A stretch of DNA of 64,000 nucleotides from Saccharospirillum salsuginis (GCF_014651855.1 NZ_BMXR01000001.1:604641-668640), one strand, 5' to 3'. Positions 17,714 through 28,632 are shown, numbered from the stretch's first letter. The notes: generated by a model from the sequence alone, not told the origin. Program-made: numbers and translations.

Positions 17714-17787
17714 GCGCATTGTTCTACGCTGGGTGTGAGTCATCGATACGGTTCGCGCCCAAATTCTCCAACCGCAAGGAAGTAGTC

Positions 17788-18042
17788 ATGCAATACGACC
17801 CGAAAGCCGTATACGAAGTCCTCAAGGAATACGGCATCGAGGGCCGCCTGGTATTGGCCGAGGAACCCGATCTCGACCCTCACACCATCGAGCTGAACGA
17901 CGGCCTGGCCATCGTCTTCGACGGCAAACTGACGCTGATGCAGGACGTCGACGGCACCGTACATACCCGTGGCCGTTACAACCACCTGACCGAGCTGATC
18001 GACTGGGTCCGTGACTACCAGGCCATGAACAACGGTCACTGA
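17788..18042 (+). CDS. Small acidic protein of unknown function
   Basis: The 84-aa product starts MQYDPKAVYEVLKEYGIEGR at the ATG at 17788, with AAGGA 10 bases upstream. It is acidic, soluble and has no recognisable motif. The sequence alternates predicted strands (RLVLAEEPD, GLAIVFDGKLTLMQDV) with a C-terminal helix (LTELIDWVRDYQ), like a compact alpha/beta fold. It begins 74 bases after hisF and may be co-transcribed with it. The globin gene downstream has its own candidate promoter. I do not assign a function. Confidence 0.7.
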   Translation: MQYDPKAVYEVLKEYGIEGRLVLAEEPDLDPHTIELNDGLAIVFDGKLTLMQDVDGTVHTRGRYNHLTELIDWVRDYQAMNNGH

Positions 18043-18080
18043 CGACAACACAGCGTTCGCGTTTTCCTCCCTATAACCCC

Positions 18081-18108
18081 TTGAACTGTATGGGTATTTC
18101 CTTATAGT
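18081..18108 (+). promoter_or_regulatory. Candidate sigma-70 promoter of the globin gene
   Basis: TTGAAC (18081-18086) and TATAGT (18103-18108) are separated by 16 bases, about 80 bases upstream of the globin start. Confidence 0.5.
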
Positions 18109-18188
18109 CGCCGACCATCCAGGTCGGCGCCGCCAGGGACAACCCGTCGACCCTCCCATCGACACGACTTTATACAGCGAGGGAAATT

Positions 18189-18587
18189 ATGGCCCTATCC
18201 GACAGCGACATCGTTTTCCAGAGTTATGGACGGTGTTGCAACAAAGACGCGTTTTTCGTCGACTTTTACGACCGTTTCATGAACAGTTCGGACGCCATCC
18301 GCGACCGGTTCAAGAACACCGAGATGAAACAGCAGCGTCATCTGCTGCGCAACGGCATCATGCAACTGGTGCTTCATGCCCGTGGCATGCCCGACACCAA
18401 ACTCCGCGCGCTGGGCGATAGCCACAGCCGGGCGGGCTACGCCATCCCGCCGCAATGGTATGAACTGTGGATGGACGCCCTGATGGCCACCCTGCGCCAA
18501 CACGACGACCAGTTCGACGATAGCCTGGAGCAAGCCTGGCGCCGGGCCATTCAGCCCGGGGTGGATATGATACGCGGGGCTTATTGA
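18189..18587 (+). CDS. Single-domain globin-like haem protein
   Basis: This 132-aa protein resembles bacterial single-domain globins. SYGRCCNKDAFFVDFYDRFM corresponds to helices A-B, FKNTEMKQQRHLLRNGI to the E region, and LGDSHSRAGYAIPPQWYELW has the candidate proximal His before the characteristic IPP.WY stretch. Such proteins bind haem and may sense or detoxify O2 or NO; the specific role is not evident. It has its own promoter-like sequence and a GAGGG site 6 bases before the ATG. The residue at the distal position cannot be assigned safely without an alignment. Confidence 0.75.
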   Translation: MALSDSDIVFQSYGRCCNKDAFFVDFYDRFMNSSDAIRDRFKNTEMKQQRHLLRNGIMQLVLHARGMPDTKLRALGDSHSRAGYAIPPQWYELWMDALMATLRQHDDQFDDSLEQAWRRAIQPGVDMIRGAY

Positions 18588-18589
18588 CT

Positions 18590-18835
18590 CAGGGTGATTA
18601 GTCGAAAACGGCGGCCCCAACTTGTTCCGCTACGGTGCAGGCAGCACATAGGGTATCCATGCCCCCGGGGAAAATCGCTCTGCCTCGCCCCTGGGGTAGG
18701 TCTGCACCCGAACCCTGACTTTCGTCTCGCTGGAGGTGTAACCAATGCCGGCACTGAATCTAACGCCAAAGGACTTGATCAGGTCCCGGTGGATACGGAT
18801 TCGGTGTGTGGAGCCTTTGGCCGCTACTTGCACAC
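18590..18835 (-). pseudogene. Remnant 1 of the effector C-terminal tail, cut by IS3
   Basis: The minus strand reads VQVAAKGSTHRIRIHRDLIK and on to AWIPYVLPAP, then a TAG stop. This is a shortened copy of the last part of the 1355-aa protein at 22900-26967; past the stop, nucleotides still match for about 40 bases. It starts right at the left end of the IS3 element and has no start region. The copy has more substitutions (NHNI to THRI, PKG to PRG) than the remnant at 21.2 kb, so it is older. Confidence 0.85.
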
Positions 18836-18896
18836 TGTTGTGGTCCAATGATCCTGGACACCCACTAAGGGTGGTACACTGCCACTCAGACGCGAG

Positions 18897-20041
<1,145 letters not shown>

Positions 20042-20093
20042 AAAGTTCTTAAACCGTGTCCAGAATTACTTGACCACAACACACTATTTCATG

Positions 20094-21185
20094 TTAGGTC
20101 AAAGCGGCGCGGCGCTCTTTATCGACTCTAAAGAAAAAGTCCGCCAATTTATCTATTTCCGCTTCATACTCCATTAGAGTAAAGTACTTTCTAAAGGCAG
20201 GGTCCATCACCCGGTCCTCGCCTTTCAATACGCTTATCCAAATGCTTAATATGGACATGACCGACCTGATAACATCCGTCCGTGCATAGACTGGCGCATT
20301 CTCATAGAACTCGATCAGCCTGTCGGCACTGAACTGATCCGGTTCCAGCAATCGCTCTAGCCGCGCCTCCAACGCCGCTATATCGTTCTGGATTTCAGCA
20401 TCTACTTCATTGAAATCCGCTTCGGTCATTTCGACGCCGCCTTCCGTCAGGTCTTCTATCGTGTAGCCGTTCTTCTCGACAAAGCGTACCTGATGGATCA
20501 ACCCCGGCACCTCAGGGATCGGCCGGCTTCGGTCCATGAAGTCTGTGAGTACTCGCCAGAAAAACTGGGCCTGTTCGTATTGGGTTGGAAAGCCAAAATG
20601 CACCTTCCACCAGCGATGACGCTCATTGGGTAAGTTTTCAGTGGGCATAAAATACAGGTTGTGAGTGACACCGCCACGCTGAAAGCCCCGGATCCAATAA
20701 CAGTTGACTTTGTCGAAGGGAACGGTCAGGGAGTTTTTCTGGTTCTTTCTCCAAAAGCAGACGTTTCCGGTGGTTCTGTCGAAGACCACCCAAGTGTTTT
20801 CTCCGCCTATTCTAGTCTTGTACATTGAAAACAAGGTAACGATCAGGAAAGTAGCTCCTGCTATCACAAAAACATTAAATCCTTCTTTTTGGAATAAGTC
20901 GATTCCAGCTATTACACAAAAAACAAATAAAGCTGAGAAAATAATTCCAGTTGCTTTCCAGGCACCATAGGACGAGTCAGCTTGTATAACCCATTGTTTG
21001 CCATCTGTCTTAACATAAAATGGTGTATGAAAACTGTACACCGGCTGGGGGGTGACTAATTTACCTCTGAGCTTATTGGCCTTACGACTGACACGGGTAT
21101 TATCCGTTGTTCGCTTCGTACACTTCCAATCCGGGTAAAGGTATTTTGTTTCACCCATTAAAAAATCCGCATACCAAAACAACAT
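20094..21185 (-). CDS. Two-helix membrane protein, candidate immunity (copy 2)
   Basis: The 363-aa protein is a paralogue of the product at 21797-22888. Two adjacent transmembrane helices lie at about 82-130. Residues of about 135-265 (GGENTWVVFDR, CFWRKNQKNSLTVPFDKVN, ADFNEVDAEIQND) are nearly identical between the two copies, while the N- and C-termini differ. The family resembles DUF6708-type proteins found beside secretion-system effectors. It begins 11 bases after the effector-tail remnant, exactly the spacing seen between the full effector and copy 1, so effector tail and this gene were duplicated together. Immunity is inferred from position and membrane topology only. Confidence 0.6.
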   Translation of the reverse strand: MLFWYADFLMGETKYLYPDWKCTKRTTDNTRVSRKANKLRGKLVTPQPVYSFHTPFYVKTDGKQWVIQADSSYGAWKATGIIFSALFVFCVIAGIDLFQKEGFNVFVIAGATFLIVTLFSMYKTRIGGENTWVVFDRTTGNVCFWRKNQKNSLTVPFDKVNCYWIRGFQRGGVTHNLYFMPTENLPNERHRWWKVHFGFPTQYEQAQFFWRVLTDFMDRSRPIPEVPGLIHQVRFVEKNGYTIEDLTEGGVEMTEADFNEVDAEIQNDIAALEARLERLLEPDQFSADRLIEFYENAPVYARTDVIRSVMSILSIWISVLKGEDRVMDPAFRKYFTLMEYEAEIDKLADFFFRVDKERRAALT

Positions 21186-21196
21186 TCGACTTTTCC

Positions 21197-21718
21197 TTAG
21201 GTAGGTGAAATGGCCGTATTAAATCTATGCACGACGGCTCCTTCAGCAATCAACCAAGCGTTCTCAGCCGCTGTCTTTTCATCCACCACATTTTCGTCCA
21301 CGACCGCCTGCCCCATCTCGTTCCTCCCCGGTGCAGGCAGCACATAGGGTATCCATGCCCCCGGGAATAATCGCTCTGCCTCGCCCTTGGGGTAAGTCTG
21401 TACCCGAACCCTGACTTTCGTCTCGCTGGATGTGTAACCAATCCCGGCACTGAACGTAACGCCGAAGGACTTGATCAGGTCCCGGTGGATACGGATGTTG
21501 TGCGTGGAACCATTAGCCGCTACTTGCACGTTGCCGGGATTGGCGGATTCCGGTGCTCTCGGGTCGTTGCTCAACAACGTGACGGTCTCCCATCGTTCGA
21601 TTTCGCTCTTCCAAGCCTGGATGTCGATTTGGTAGACGCCATTCGTCATCAGGCCTGGTGTTTGAATGGCTATTTCGCAGTATTCTTCATGCCCCACCCA
21701 GGTTTCAGCGAAATGCAC
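21197..21718 (-). pseudogene. Remnant 2 of the effector C-terminal tail (orphan 173-aa frame)
   Basis: From 21718 the minus strand encodes HFAETWVGHEEYCEIAIQ onward to NTAISPT, differing from the last 172 residues of the 1355-aa protein at only about six positions. Nucleotide similarity continues upstream of the possible GTG start for another 45 bases but in a shifted frame, then stops. It is therefore the 3' end of a second, decayed effector copy. A GTG could in principle start an orphan tail protein, but no clear ribosome-binding site is seen. Confidence 0.8.
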
Positions 21719-21796
21719 CTGGGTTGCCGGAAGAGGTTGACGCTTTCATGGTCTGCCAGTTACAACGAAAAATTCCTTATCGGATAAATTGCTATG

Positions 21797-22888
21797 TCAG
21801 AGCATAGCCGCACGGCGTTCTTGATCAATCCTGAAAAAAAAGTCTGCGAGTTTGTCCATTTCTTGCTCGTACTCTTCTAAGGTAAAATACTCTCCATATC
21901 CAGGCTCCATCATGCGGTCTTCTCCTTTTAAGAATCTAATCCATCGTTTCAGCTTCACCATGATAGTTCGTAGAATATCTTCTTTTGAGTAGATGGGTGC
22001 GTTTTTATAAAACTCGATTAATTTGTCCGCGCTAAATTTATCCGGCTTCACCATCCGCCTCAACCGCGCATCCAATGCCGCCATGTCATTCTGGATTTCC
22101 GCGTCTACTTCATTGAAATCCGCTTCGGTCATTTCGACGCCGCCTTCGGTCAGGTCTTCTATCGTGTAGCCATTCTTCTCAACAAAGCGTACCTGATGGA
22201 TCAACCCCGGCACCTCGGGGATCGGTCGGCTTTGGTCCATGAAATCCGTGAGTACTCGCCAGAAGAACTGAGCCTGTTCGTATTGGGTTGGAAAACCAAA
22301 ATGCACTTTCCACCAGCGGTGACGTTCATTGGGTAAGTTTTCAGTGGGCATAAAGTACATATTGTGAGTAACGCCACCACGCTGAAAGCCCCGGATCCAA
22401 TAACAGTTGACTTTGTCGAAGGGCACGGTAAGGGAGTTTTTCTGGTTCTTTCTCCAAAAGCAGACGTTTCCGGTGGCTCTGTCGAAAACTACCCAGGTGT
22501 CTTCGCCACCGGTTCTGGTCTTATACATTGCATATGCGAAAATGGCGAAAAAACCTATCGCAAGATAAACAAAGAGATTCACTCCATGGTATTGGTATAG
22601 AGTGCTGCCTGCGATCACACAAAAAATTAGCGCAAATGCGGATAAAAATCCGGTCGCTCTTGTCCCCCCATAAGATGAGTCCGACTGTACCACCCATTGC
22701 TTTCCATCTGTCTTCACATAAAATGGCGTATGAAAACTGTATACCGGCTGGGGGGTTACCAACTCCCCACGCAGTCTCTTGATCTTTTTACTGACACGGG
22801 TTTTCTCCGTTACCTGCTTTGTGCAACTCCAGTCCGGGTAACGATATTTCGTCTTCCCCATTAATAATTCTTCAAACCAAAATATCAT
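21797..22888 (-). CDS. Two-helix membrane protein, candidate immunity (copy 1)
   Basis: This 363-aa protein follows the 1355-aa candidate effector by 11 bases, as immunity genes usually follow their toxin. An N-terminal soluble part (KTKYRYPDWSCTKQ) precedes two transmembrane helices around 82-130 and a long cytoplasmic domain rich in charged residues (FNEVDAEIQNDMAALDARLR). It resembles the DUF6708-type family; I cannot confirm that without a profile search. For effectors acting on the inner membrane, a membrane-bound immunity protein is usual. Alternatives are an accessory chaperone or a second effector subunit. A paralogue lies at 20094-21185. Confidence 0.6.
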   Translation of the reverse strand: MIFWFEELLMGKTKYRYPDWSCTKQVTEKTRVSKKIKRLRGELVTPQPVYSFHTPFYVKTDGKQWVVQSDSSYGGTRATGFLSAFALIFCVIAGSTLYQYHGVNLFVYLAIGFFAIFAYAMYKTRTGGEDTWVVFDRATGNVCFWRKNQKNSLTVPFDKVNCYWIRGFQRGGVTHNMYFMPTENLPNERHRWWKVHFGFPTQYEQAQFFWRVLTDFMDQSRPIPEVPGLIHQVRFVEKNGYTIEDLTEGGVEMTEADFNEVDAEIQNDMAALDARLRRMVKPDKFSADKLIEFYKNAPIYSKEDILRTIMVKLKRWIRFLKGEDRMMEPGYGEYFTLEEYEQEMDKLADFFFRIDQERRAAML

Positions 22889-22899
22889 GGAACTTACTC

Positions 22900-25800
22900 T
22901 CAGGTTGGAGTTATGACCGTATTAAAACTGTGCACGACGGCTCCTTCCGCAATCAACCAGGCATTCTCAGCCGCTGTCTTTTCATTCACCACATTTTCGT
23001 CCACGACCGCCTGCCCCATCTCGTTCCTCCCCGGTGCAGGCAGCACATAGGGTATCCATGCACCCGGAAACAGCCGCTCTGCCTTGCCCTTGGGGTAGGT
23101 CTGCACCCGAACCCTGACTTTCGTCTCGCTGGATGTGTAACCAATCCCGGCACTGAACGTAACGCCGAAGGACTTGATCAGGTCCCGGTGGATACGGATG
23201 TTGTGCGTGGAACCATTAGCCGCTACTTGCACGTTGCCGGGATTGGCGGATTCCGGTGCTCTCGGGTCGTTGCTCAACAACGTGACGGTCTCCCATCGTT
23301 CGATTTCGCTCTTCCACGCCTGGATGTCGATTTGGTAGACGCCATTCGTCATCAGGCCTGGTGTTTGAATGGCTATTTCGCAGTATTCTTCATGCTCCAC
23401 CCAGGTTTCAGCGAAATGAACCCTGGGTTGCAGGAAGAAGCTGGCGCATTCGTGGTAGGCCAGGTCGCGTCGATCTTCCCAAAACTGATAGTTTTCATCC
23501 TGCCAGAAACCGCCTCCACCGAAGCGAGATTCCACCTCCTTGCCGAAGGGGCTGTTCTTTAAAAGCGTTTCTGTCGGGGTATCCGTGAGGAAATACACCA
23601 GGGCGAAACCCACTACAATCAGTACAAACCCGACTACGTTCAAAGTCAGTGCCGCCGCCTGCATGGCCGGTATAGCAGCGATTGCCGTCAAGGCAAAGCC
23701 TACGGCTGTCATCCCATAGGCTCTGGCGGCATCTTTATCCCCTAGCACCCATCGGTTGTACGCGTCTAAAGAAGAGAGTACAGAACTAAATATGCCTGCC
23801 ACAACATTAAACCTCGTAGCCCATCGAGTGATCCGTACGCTCTTACCAAGTACCTTTTCATCCACAGGGAGAGTTTGAACAAATCTCTCTTTGGCTACAT
23901 CCTTCAACCGGCTTTGTATCTGCTTGGTTGTACCGTACTTGCTTTCGAATACATATTGATAGGAAGTGGCAATTGTTGCAGCAAAGTCGGTCAATGCACT
24001 TCCGAAGTCCATCCAACCTCGTAGGTTATTCGTGTCTCCGGCTAACCGCTCCGCCACGCTGGTCAAATTGTAGGCTTCAAATGCCACCATGGCCCCGTTA
24101 AGCAGGAACAATCGATCCATACGCTTGGCGAAGTGCAACCTGGGTTGGTCGCTGTTCAACGCTTTTTCGTAGCCGCTTATCGATGCTTCCAAGTTGGCTA
24201 TCTTGGTTTCGGCATCCTTCATAACCTTGGCCAGTTCCAGGGCCTCGTCTCTGGTCTTGAACGTCATGTCTTCCAACCGATATAGATCCTGCCGCAAACG
24301 CCTGATGTTTGGTTCGGCGTCATTGGCGGCTTGCTGGAGTACGTCCGCCATCAACAGGCGGTTGGTGTTGTCCACCAGCTTTATCTCGGCGGCCGAGCGG
24401 ACCAGGGTGTTGGCCTCTTGGGCGAACGCGATCTGAACGATCTTTTCGGCATTGCGCACTTCGGCGGTGTCGAGTGTGCTGTGCATGTAATCCGAGAGGT
24501 ATCGGTGCAGTTGTTGGGTGTTTTCCAGCGCCAGGTCGGCGGGCACCCGGACCTTGCGTCCCGGCGCCAGATCAAAATTCACCCAGGGGCCCTGGTGGTT
24601 CTTGAACTGTTTGGCCGTCGCCAGGGTATCCTTCATTCGCCGCAAGCGGCCCGCCGCCGTCATGGCGACATAGCCTTCCGGAAGACGGTGATTTAACAGG
24701 TCGTCGTGGGTGACTTTAAGGGCTTGCAAGTGCTCCCCGGCCAGCAGCGAGTACAGGTGCACAACCTTGGTGTTGTGTTTGAGTGTGCCGCCGCTCAGTA
24801 CTGAACCCGAGGCGTCTTGCATTTTTCGGAGGTTTTCGTCGATGTTGTTCAACGCGTCCTCCACCTGGCTGCGCTGCTGCTGCAACCGTGCGTGTTCGCC
24901 TATGAGGGCTTGCTTATTGCGCTCCAGGAAGGCCACTTCTTCGTCAATCTGATCGATGCGACTCACCAGGTTGAAGTTTTCTCGGTGTTTAGCGAATTCG
25001 CTTTGATTTTGCAGGATGTTTTGTTTTTCGAGCATCAACTCGTGCTGTCGCGCTCTGGCTTCCTCAAGCGTGTGTTTTTGCTGTTGGAGTGTGGCTTCCT
25101 GTTCGGCCAGTCGGGTGTTCAGTTCTTGGCTGCGGTCATTTAGTTCTCCAAATTCTACTTTTTCTTTTACCTGCTCACTACGATGTTCACCCAGCCCCTG
25201 CTCCATCGTCTGCGTCGTTCGCACGCCGTCATGCGCCGATTCCTGGACCATAGCCCCGAAGGCATGGGCGGTATGGCCGGCGAATCGCCAGGCTTGTTCC
25301 ATGGCCGACGCATTGCGGTTGCTTTCCGCCTCCATCGGAGCCGGGATCATGGTCAAGGCCAAGGTGAAGGTATGTATGGCCTGAGCAACGAAGCCGTGCA
25401 TGTCGACACAGGTTCCGTCTATATAGATCGGCGGCCAGTCGTGGTGAGCGGTGCCGTTCAGGCCATCGATAATGCGGCGCACTTTTACCGGGTTGAGCAG
25501 GCGTTCTTCCAGGTCGGGTTCGGATTCGTCGATGCTGAGCGGGTTTTCCGGGTCCGGTCCGCTTTGTGGAAAAAGGATGTCGGCCAGGGGATGCGGATCC
25601 TTGTGGGGGTGGCTGCCGGTCAGGCGCAATATGAAATCCGCGCCTTGGTCTCTGTCCAGGCAAAGGGCGTAGTCGTCGAGATCGAAAAACAGGTCTTTGT
25701 AGGCGTTCGCCACCGGTTGGTTGAAACGGGCAATCAGTTGGCCCATCAGTTCGGGCAGCAAAAACCAATGGGCGTGTTCCAGAGTACTGTAGTCATCCAT

Positions 25801-26967
25801 GGCGGCCAGGAAGGCCGGCGTGTCCATCAGGTCCATCAGGTCTCGGCGGTAGTCCAGTGCGGTTTGGATGATCTGTTCACAGCCTTCTTTATTAAGCTGT
25901 TCCTCCATGGCTTGCCGGTCCAGTTCCTCGCGGTCTTCCACACGCTGTTCCAGCACTTCCCGTTCTTTTTCGGTCAGGTTCGATTGCTTCAGACGTTGAT
26001 CGATGGGTGCGAAAAACTGACTGTTGAACAGTGCGGCCAAACGGCTATCCGCGACGGTTTGAATGTGCTCGGCTCGGTCGGCGGCGATGCGGTCGAGCGT
26101 CCACTCACTTGGGTAGGGATGGTCGGCCTCGAGCATGGTTGTGACCGTGGCGTCGAGCAGATCAATCATCTCGGCCTGAGTTTTAGCGTAGTACCGAGCC
26201 TCACCGATTACATCCGGCAGGATGACGCTGGCGATGCCCTTGTCTAATTTGGTGTTGTAATGCCGCCGTTTGGGGGCAAGGTCTTCGTTATTTACCAGTT
26301 GGATAACCCTGTCTTCGGACAAACCCTCGACGTTTTCGGCGGCGTCGGCCACGTTAATCGGTGTCAGCCGTGCCGCTCGGGCCTCCTCCGAATACCCCGG
26401 GCTGTAATCGGATTCGCAGCGTTCGCCGAGCCGCTGGCGTGGATCTTCCGGGTCTATACCTCCCAGTTGGTCGATGCGGGTCCAGCTCCATTGCTCTTCG
26501 GAGAAAGCGATGTTGACCTGGCACTCGGCGTCGTCCATCCGGCTTGGTAATACCATCAAGGTGTCTTTCTGCACACTGGCGCGGCGCCGGTCCAGTCCTT
26601 TTTCCCAAGCCAGGTTGACGTCACTCAGTTTGTGGCTGGCTGCGTCGTAATGGGCTTCCCGCCATAGGTAGCCGTTCACGTAAACATAGACCCACCCGCT
26701 GCGCAGTGGGCCAAGCCCTTCTTCCGGGATGTTCCGAAGGAAAGTTACGGGCACCAGCTTGAGCGCGGGTTCGGACAGTTCCTCATCGAAGGGGGTGGTA
26801 TCGCTATAACCGAGAGGGATTTTATAGAACCCGTGATGGTCGTCGGTCAACATAAGCGATAAGCGCTTCCGGCCCGGGGCCAGGTTTTCGAGAATCAACT
26901 CCCTTTGACGTTCGGCGTTGTTGGGGCCTTCGGGGTTGCCGGGTTGGGCTATGTTGGCAGTGGTCAT
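22900..26967 (-). CDS. Candidate type VI secretion effector, VasX/BTH_I2691-like architecture
   Basis: The 1355-aa protein has no signal peptide. Its N-terminus includes LRSGWVYVYVNGYLWREAHY, like the N-terminal region of VasX-type toxins. Then come a mostly helical middle, a coiled coil at about 600-715 (LNTRLAEQEATLQQQKHTLE) and a hydrophobic block of two or three helices at about 1045-1125 (ALTLNVVGFVLIVVGFALVY). A soluble tail of about 170 residues follows from HFAETW. The hydrophobic helices suggest membrane insertion, as for pore-forming VasX, but no colicin signature is certain. It starts at ATG 26967 with GGAG 7 bases upstream, 107 bases after the PAAR-like gene. Base use is slightly lower in GC at its 3' end. 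Confidence 0.6.
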   Translation of the reverse strand: MTTANIAQPGNPEGPNNAERQRELILENLAPGRKRLSLMLTDDHHGFYKIPLGYSDTTPFDEELSEPALKLVPVTFLRNIPEEGLGPLRSGWVYVYVNGYLWREAHYDAASHKLSDVNLAWEKGLDRRRASVQKDTLMVLPSRMDDAECQVNIAFSEEQWSWTRIDQLGGIDPEDPRQRLGERCESDYSPGYSEEARAARLTPINVADAAENVEGLSEDRVIQLVNNEDLAPKRRHYNTKLDKGIASVILPDVIGEARYYAKTQAEMIDLLDATVTTMLEADHPYPSEWTLDRIAADRAEHIQTVADSRLAALFNSQFFAPIDQRLKQSNLTEKEREVLEQRVEDREELDRQAMEEQLNKEGCEQIIQTALDYRRDLMDLMDTPAFLAAMDDYSTLEHAHWFLLPELMGQLIARFNQPVANAYKDLFFDLDDYALCLDRDQGADFILRLTGSHPHKDPHPLADILFPQSGPDPENPLSIDESEPDLEERLLNPVKVRRIIDGLNGTAHHDWPPIYIDGTCVDMHGFVAQAIHTFTLALTMIPAPMEAESNRNASAMEQAWRFAGHTAHAFGAMVQESAHDGVRTTQTMEQGLGEHRSEQVKEKVEFGELNDRSQELNTRLAEQEATLQQQKHTLEEARARQHELMLEKQNILQNQSEFAKHRENFNLVSRIDQIDEEVAFLERNKQALIGEHARLQQQRSQVEDALNNIDENLRKMQDASGSVLSGGTLKHNTKVVHLYSLLAGEHLQALKVTHDDLLNHRLPEGYVAMTAAGRLRRMKDTLATAKQFKNHQGPWVNFDLAPGRKVRVPADLALENTQQLHRYLSDYMHSTLDTAEVRNAEKIVQIAFAQEANTLVRSAAEIKLVDNTNRLLMADVLQQAANDAEPNIRRLRQDLYRLEDMTFKTRDEALELAKVMKDAETKIANLEASISGYEKALNSDQPRLHFAKRMDRLFLLNGAMVAFEAYNLTSVAERLAGDTNNLRGWMDFGSALTDFAATIATSYQYVFESKYGTTKQIQSRLKDVAKERFVQTLPVDEKVLGKSVRITRWATRFNVVAGIFSSVLSSLDAYNRWVLGDKDAARAYGMTAVGFALTAIAAIPAMQAAALTLNVVGFVLIVVGFALVYFLTDTPTETLLKNSPFGKEVESRFGGGGFWQDENYQFWEDRRDLAYHECASFFLQPRVHFAETWVEHEEYCEIAIQTPGLMTNGVYQIDIQAWKSEIERWETVTLLSNDPRAPESANPGNVQVAANGSTHNIRIHRDLIKSFGVTFSAGIGYTSSETKVRVRVQTYPKGKAERLFPGAWIPYVLPAPGRNEMGQAVVDENVVNEKTAAENAWLIAEGAVVHSFNTVITPT

Positions 26968-27074
26968 GCTTTGACTCCTTGCGATGGCCCCGGCTCAATG
27001 CCAGGGCCATTCCTTAACGGGTGGCGTTCACAACGGTTCAATCAGGATGTCGCGGTGAGTGGGTTCGTCGGCGG

Positions 27075-27605
27075 CTATTCGTCGCTCTCTCCCACCACTG
27101 TACCCATTCCGTCGCCAGGATCGCCCTGCACGGTGGCGTTCAGGCGGTCCGGTCCTTCGGGCTCCAGTTCGTCCGGCGCCTTGGGTCGGGCCGGCAGAGG
27201 TGGCATGCCCACCGCCTGCATCAGTGGCGCCGGTGGGGTGTTCTTGTTGTTGGAGACCATCATGTCGAGCGCTCGGGTGGCCGGCTGGCCTTCGACGAAG
27301 ACATTGGCCGAGGCGGACACAAAAGACGCCTCGCCCTGGGTCTTACCGGAGATAATGCCTTTATGCGAACCGGGTTGATCTCCGGTGCTTTTCTTGAAGA
27401 CGGACTTGATGTGGCACATCGGGTTGCCGTTCACGAAAACGCTGCCGGCGGCTTTGTCGGCATCCGCCGAGCGGGCGACGTTGGGGTACGGTATCGGCGT
27501 GGACCCAGTACCACTGGGGGTCATGCACACGTCAATGGTGTTCAATGTACCTTGGGAGCCGGCATGAACGGCGGTACGGCCGTTGATGAGTACGTTATCA
27601 GCCAC
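27075..27605 (-). CDS. PAAR-like protein (DUF4150)
   Basis: DUF4150 proteins resemble PAAR spike tips and link effectors to the type VI VgrG spike. The 176-aa protein begins VADNVLINGRTAVHAGSQG, with further family blocks DVCMTPSGTGSTPIPYPNVA and VFVNGNPMCHIKSVFKKSTGD. The C-terminal 45 residues are Pro/acidic-rich. I choose the GTG at 27605 over the ATG at 27629 because AGGAGG lies 7 bases upstream and the family normally starts at this point. The start overlaps the preceding gene's end by 8 bases, so translation is coupled. Confidence 0.85.
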   Translation of the reverse strand: MADNVLINGRTAVHAGSQGTLNTIDVCMTPSGTGSTPIPYPNVARSADADKAAGSVFVNGNPMCHIKSVFKKSTGDQPGSHKGIISGKTQGEASFVSASANVFVEGQPATRALDMMVSNNKNTPPAPLMQAVGMPPLPARPKAPDELEPEGPDRLNATVQGDPGDGMGTVVGESDE

Positions 27606-28632
27606 TGAGGCCTCCTTGCTTGGGTTCATGGGCGGGTGTCGCGGTTTCGGTGTACGAGTCGAGCTTCATCAGACTGTAGCTGTGGTCCAGGTTCTGGTGG
27701 AACAGCCATTGGGTGGCGACCGGTGGACACGGCATCTGATGACGCCCGAGCGCGCACAACACTGCCAGGCCGGGTCCGGCGGCGCCGACATAGCCAAAGC
27801 CGAGGGTAACGGAGGCGTGTTGAACCTGGTCGAATTCGGTTTTCGGTTCGTAGTCCCCCAGCCATTGGTGCCACTGTGCCTGTTGGTCCATGTCCTGGTC
27901 GAGGTGGGTAACCAGACCGTGGGCATAGGGTTGCGCCTCGGCCAGGCTGGGTTCGTTGGCATCCAGCGTGTTCAATGGTTTGGGGTATAGCGTTAGGCGG
28001 GCGGCACCGGGCCGGGGTTCACAGGTCAGCCAGATCGCGGTGGCGGCTTCGCCCAACACGAGCCCATCGGTGAAATACTGGATAGCGACTCGATCACTCA
28101 GCCGGTCCACGGTGGCCTGATTGATGAGGGAGTCCGCACTGAGCCACACCAGGGAGGTTTCGGCTTCGATCAATGCCCTGTCTTTTGGTTCGTCCATTCG
28201 ATAGACAGCGGCCAACCGACACCATTCCGCCAGATCCGGGTCGCCCAGTTCGAGACATTCTCCCACCAACTGCTCCTGAATGACTTCGGCGGGCTCGGAA
28301 GGCCAGTCATCCCGGTTGACGCTGAACACCATGGCGGTTGTTTCGGGAAGCGGGCCGTGTCGGTTCCATAAGGCGGTCAAGGCCTTTGCGGCCAGGCGGG
28401 TAGCGCGTATCCGGCCATCGAACGTGTGCTCACCCTGCTCCGCATCGGCCGGGAAGGTGTAGCAAGGCAACGGCAGGCCGTCCACGTCAATGGTCAGGCT
28501 TTCACTTTCGGTCAAGCCGGGTTGATCGATGTCGCCTTGGCGGGTAGCGGCGACGGCATAGACGGCGGCCGGGGTTTGGCCGCCGAGGGTATAGGCCGAT
28601 GCGGCTTGTACATAGCGCTGCAGCTTATCCAT
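27598..28632 (-). CDS. Thiolase-fold (beta-ketoacyl-synthase-like) protein of type VI clusters
   Basis: The 344-aa protein begins MDKLQRYVQAASAYTLGGQT at 28632. Segments such as WLSADSLINQATVDRL, FTDGLVLGEAATAIWL and ASVTLGFGYVGAAGPGLAVL follow the layout of beta-ketoacyl synthases (active-site region, GEAA block, glycine-rich C-terminal block). The Cys of the usual ACS.S motif is not seen. Such degenerate synthase-like proteins recur next to DUF2169 and DUF4150 genes; their role is unknown, perhaps effector loading. It overlaps the neighbours by 8 bases on both sides. Confidence 0.55.
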   Translation of the reverse strand: MDKLQRYVQAASAYTLGGQTPAAVYAVAATRQGDIDQPGLTESESLTIDVDGLPLPCYTFPADAEQGEHTFDGRIRATRLAAKALTALWNRHGPLPETTAMVFSVNRDDWPSEPAEVIQEQLVGECLELGDPDLAEWCRLAAVYRMDEPKDRALIEAETSLVWLSADSLINQATVDRLSDRVAIQYFTDGLVLGEAATAIWLTCEPRPGAARLTLYPKPLNTLDANEPSLAEAQPYAHGLVTHLDQDMDQQAQWHQWLGDYEPKTEFDQVQHASVTLGFGYVGAAGPGLAVLCALGRHQMPCPPVATQWLFHQNLDHSYSLMKLDSYTETATPAHEPKQGGLSG

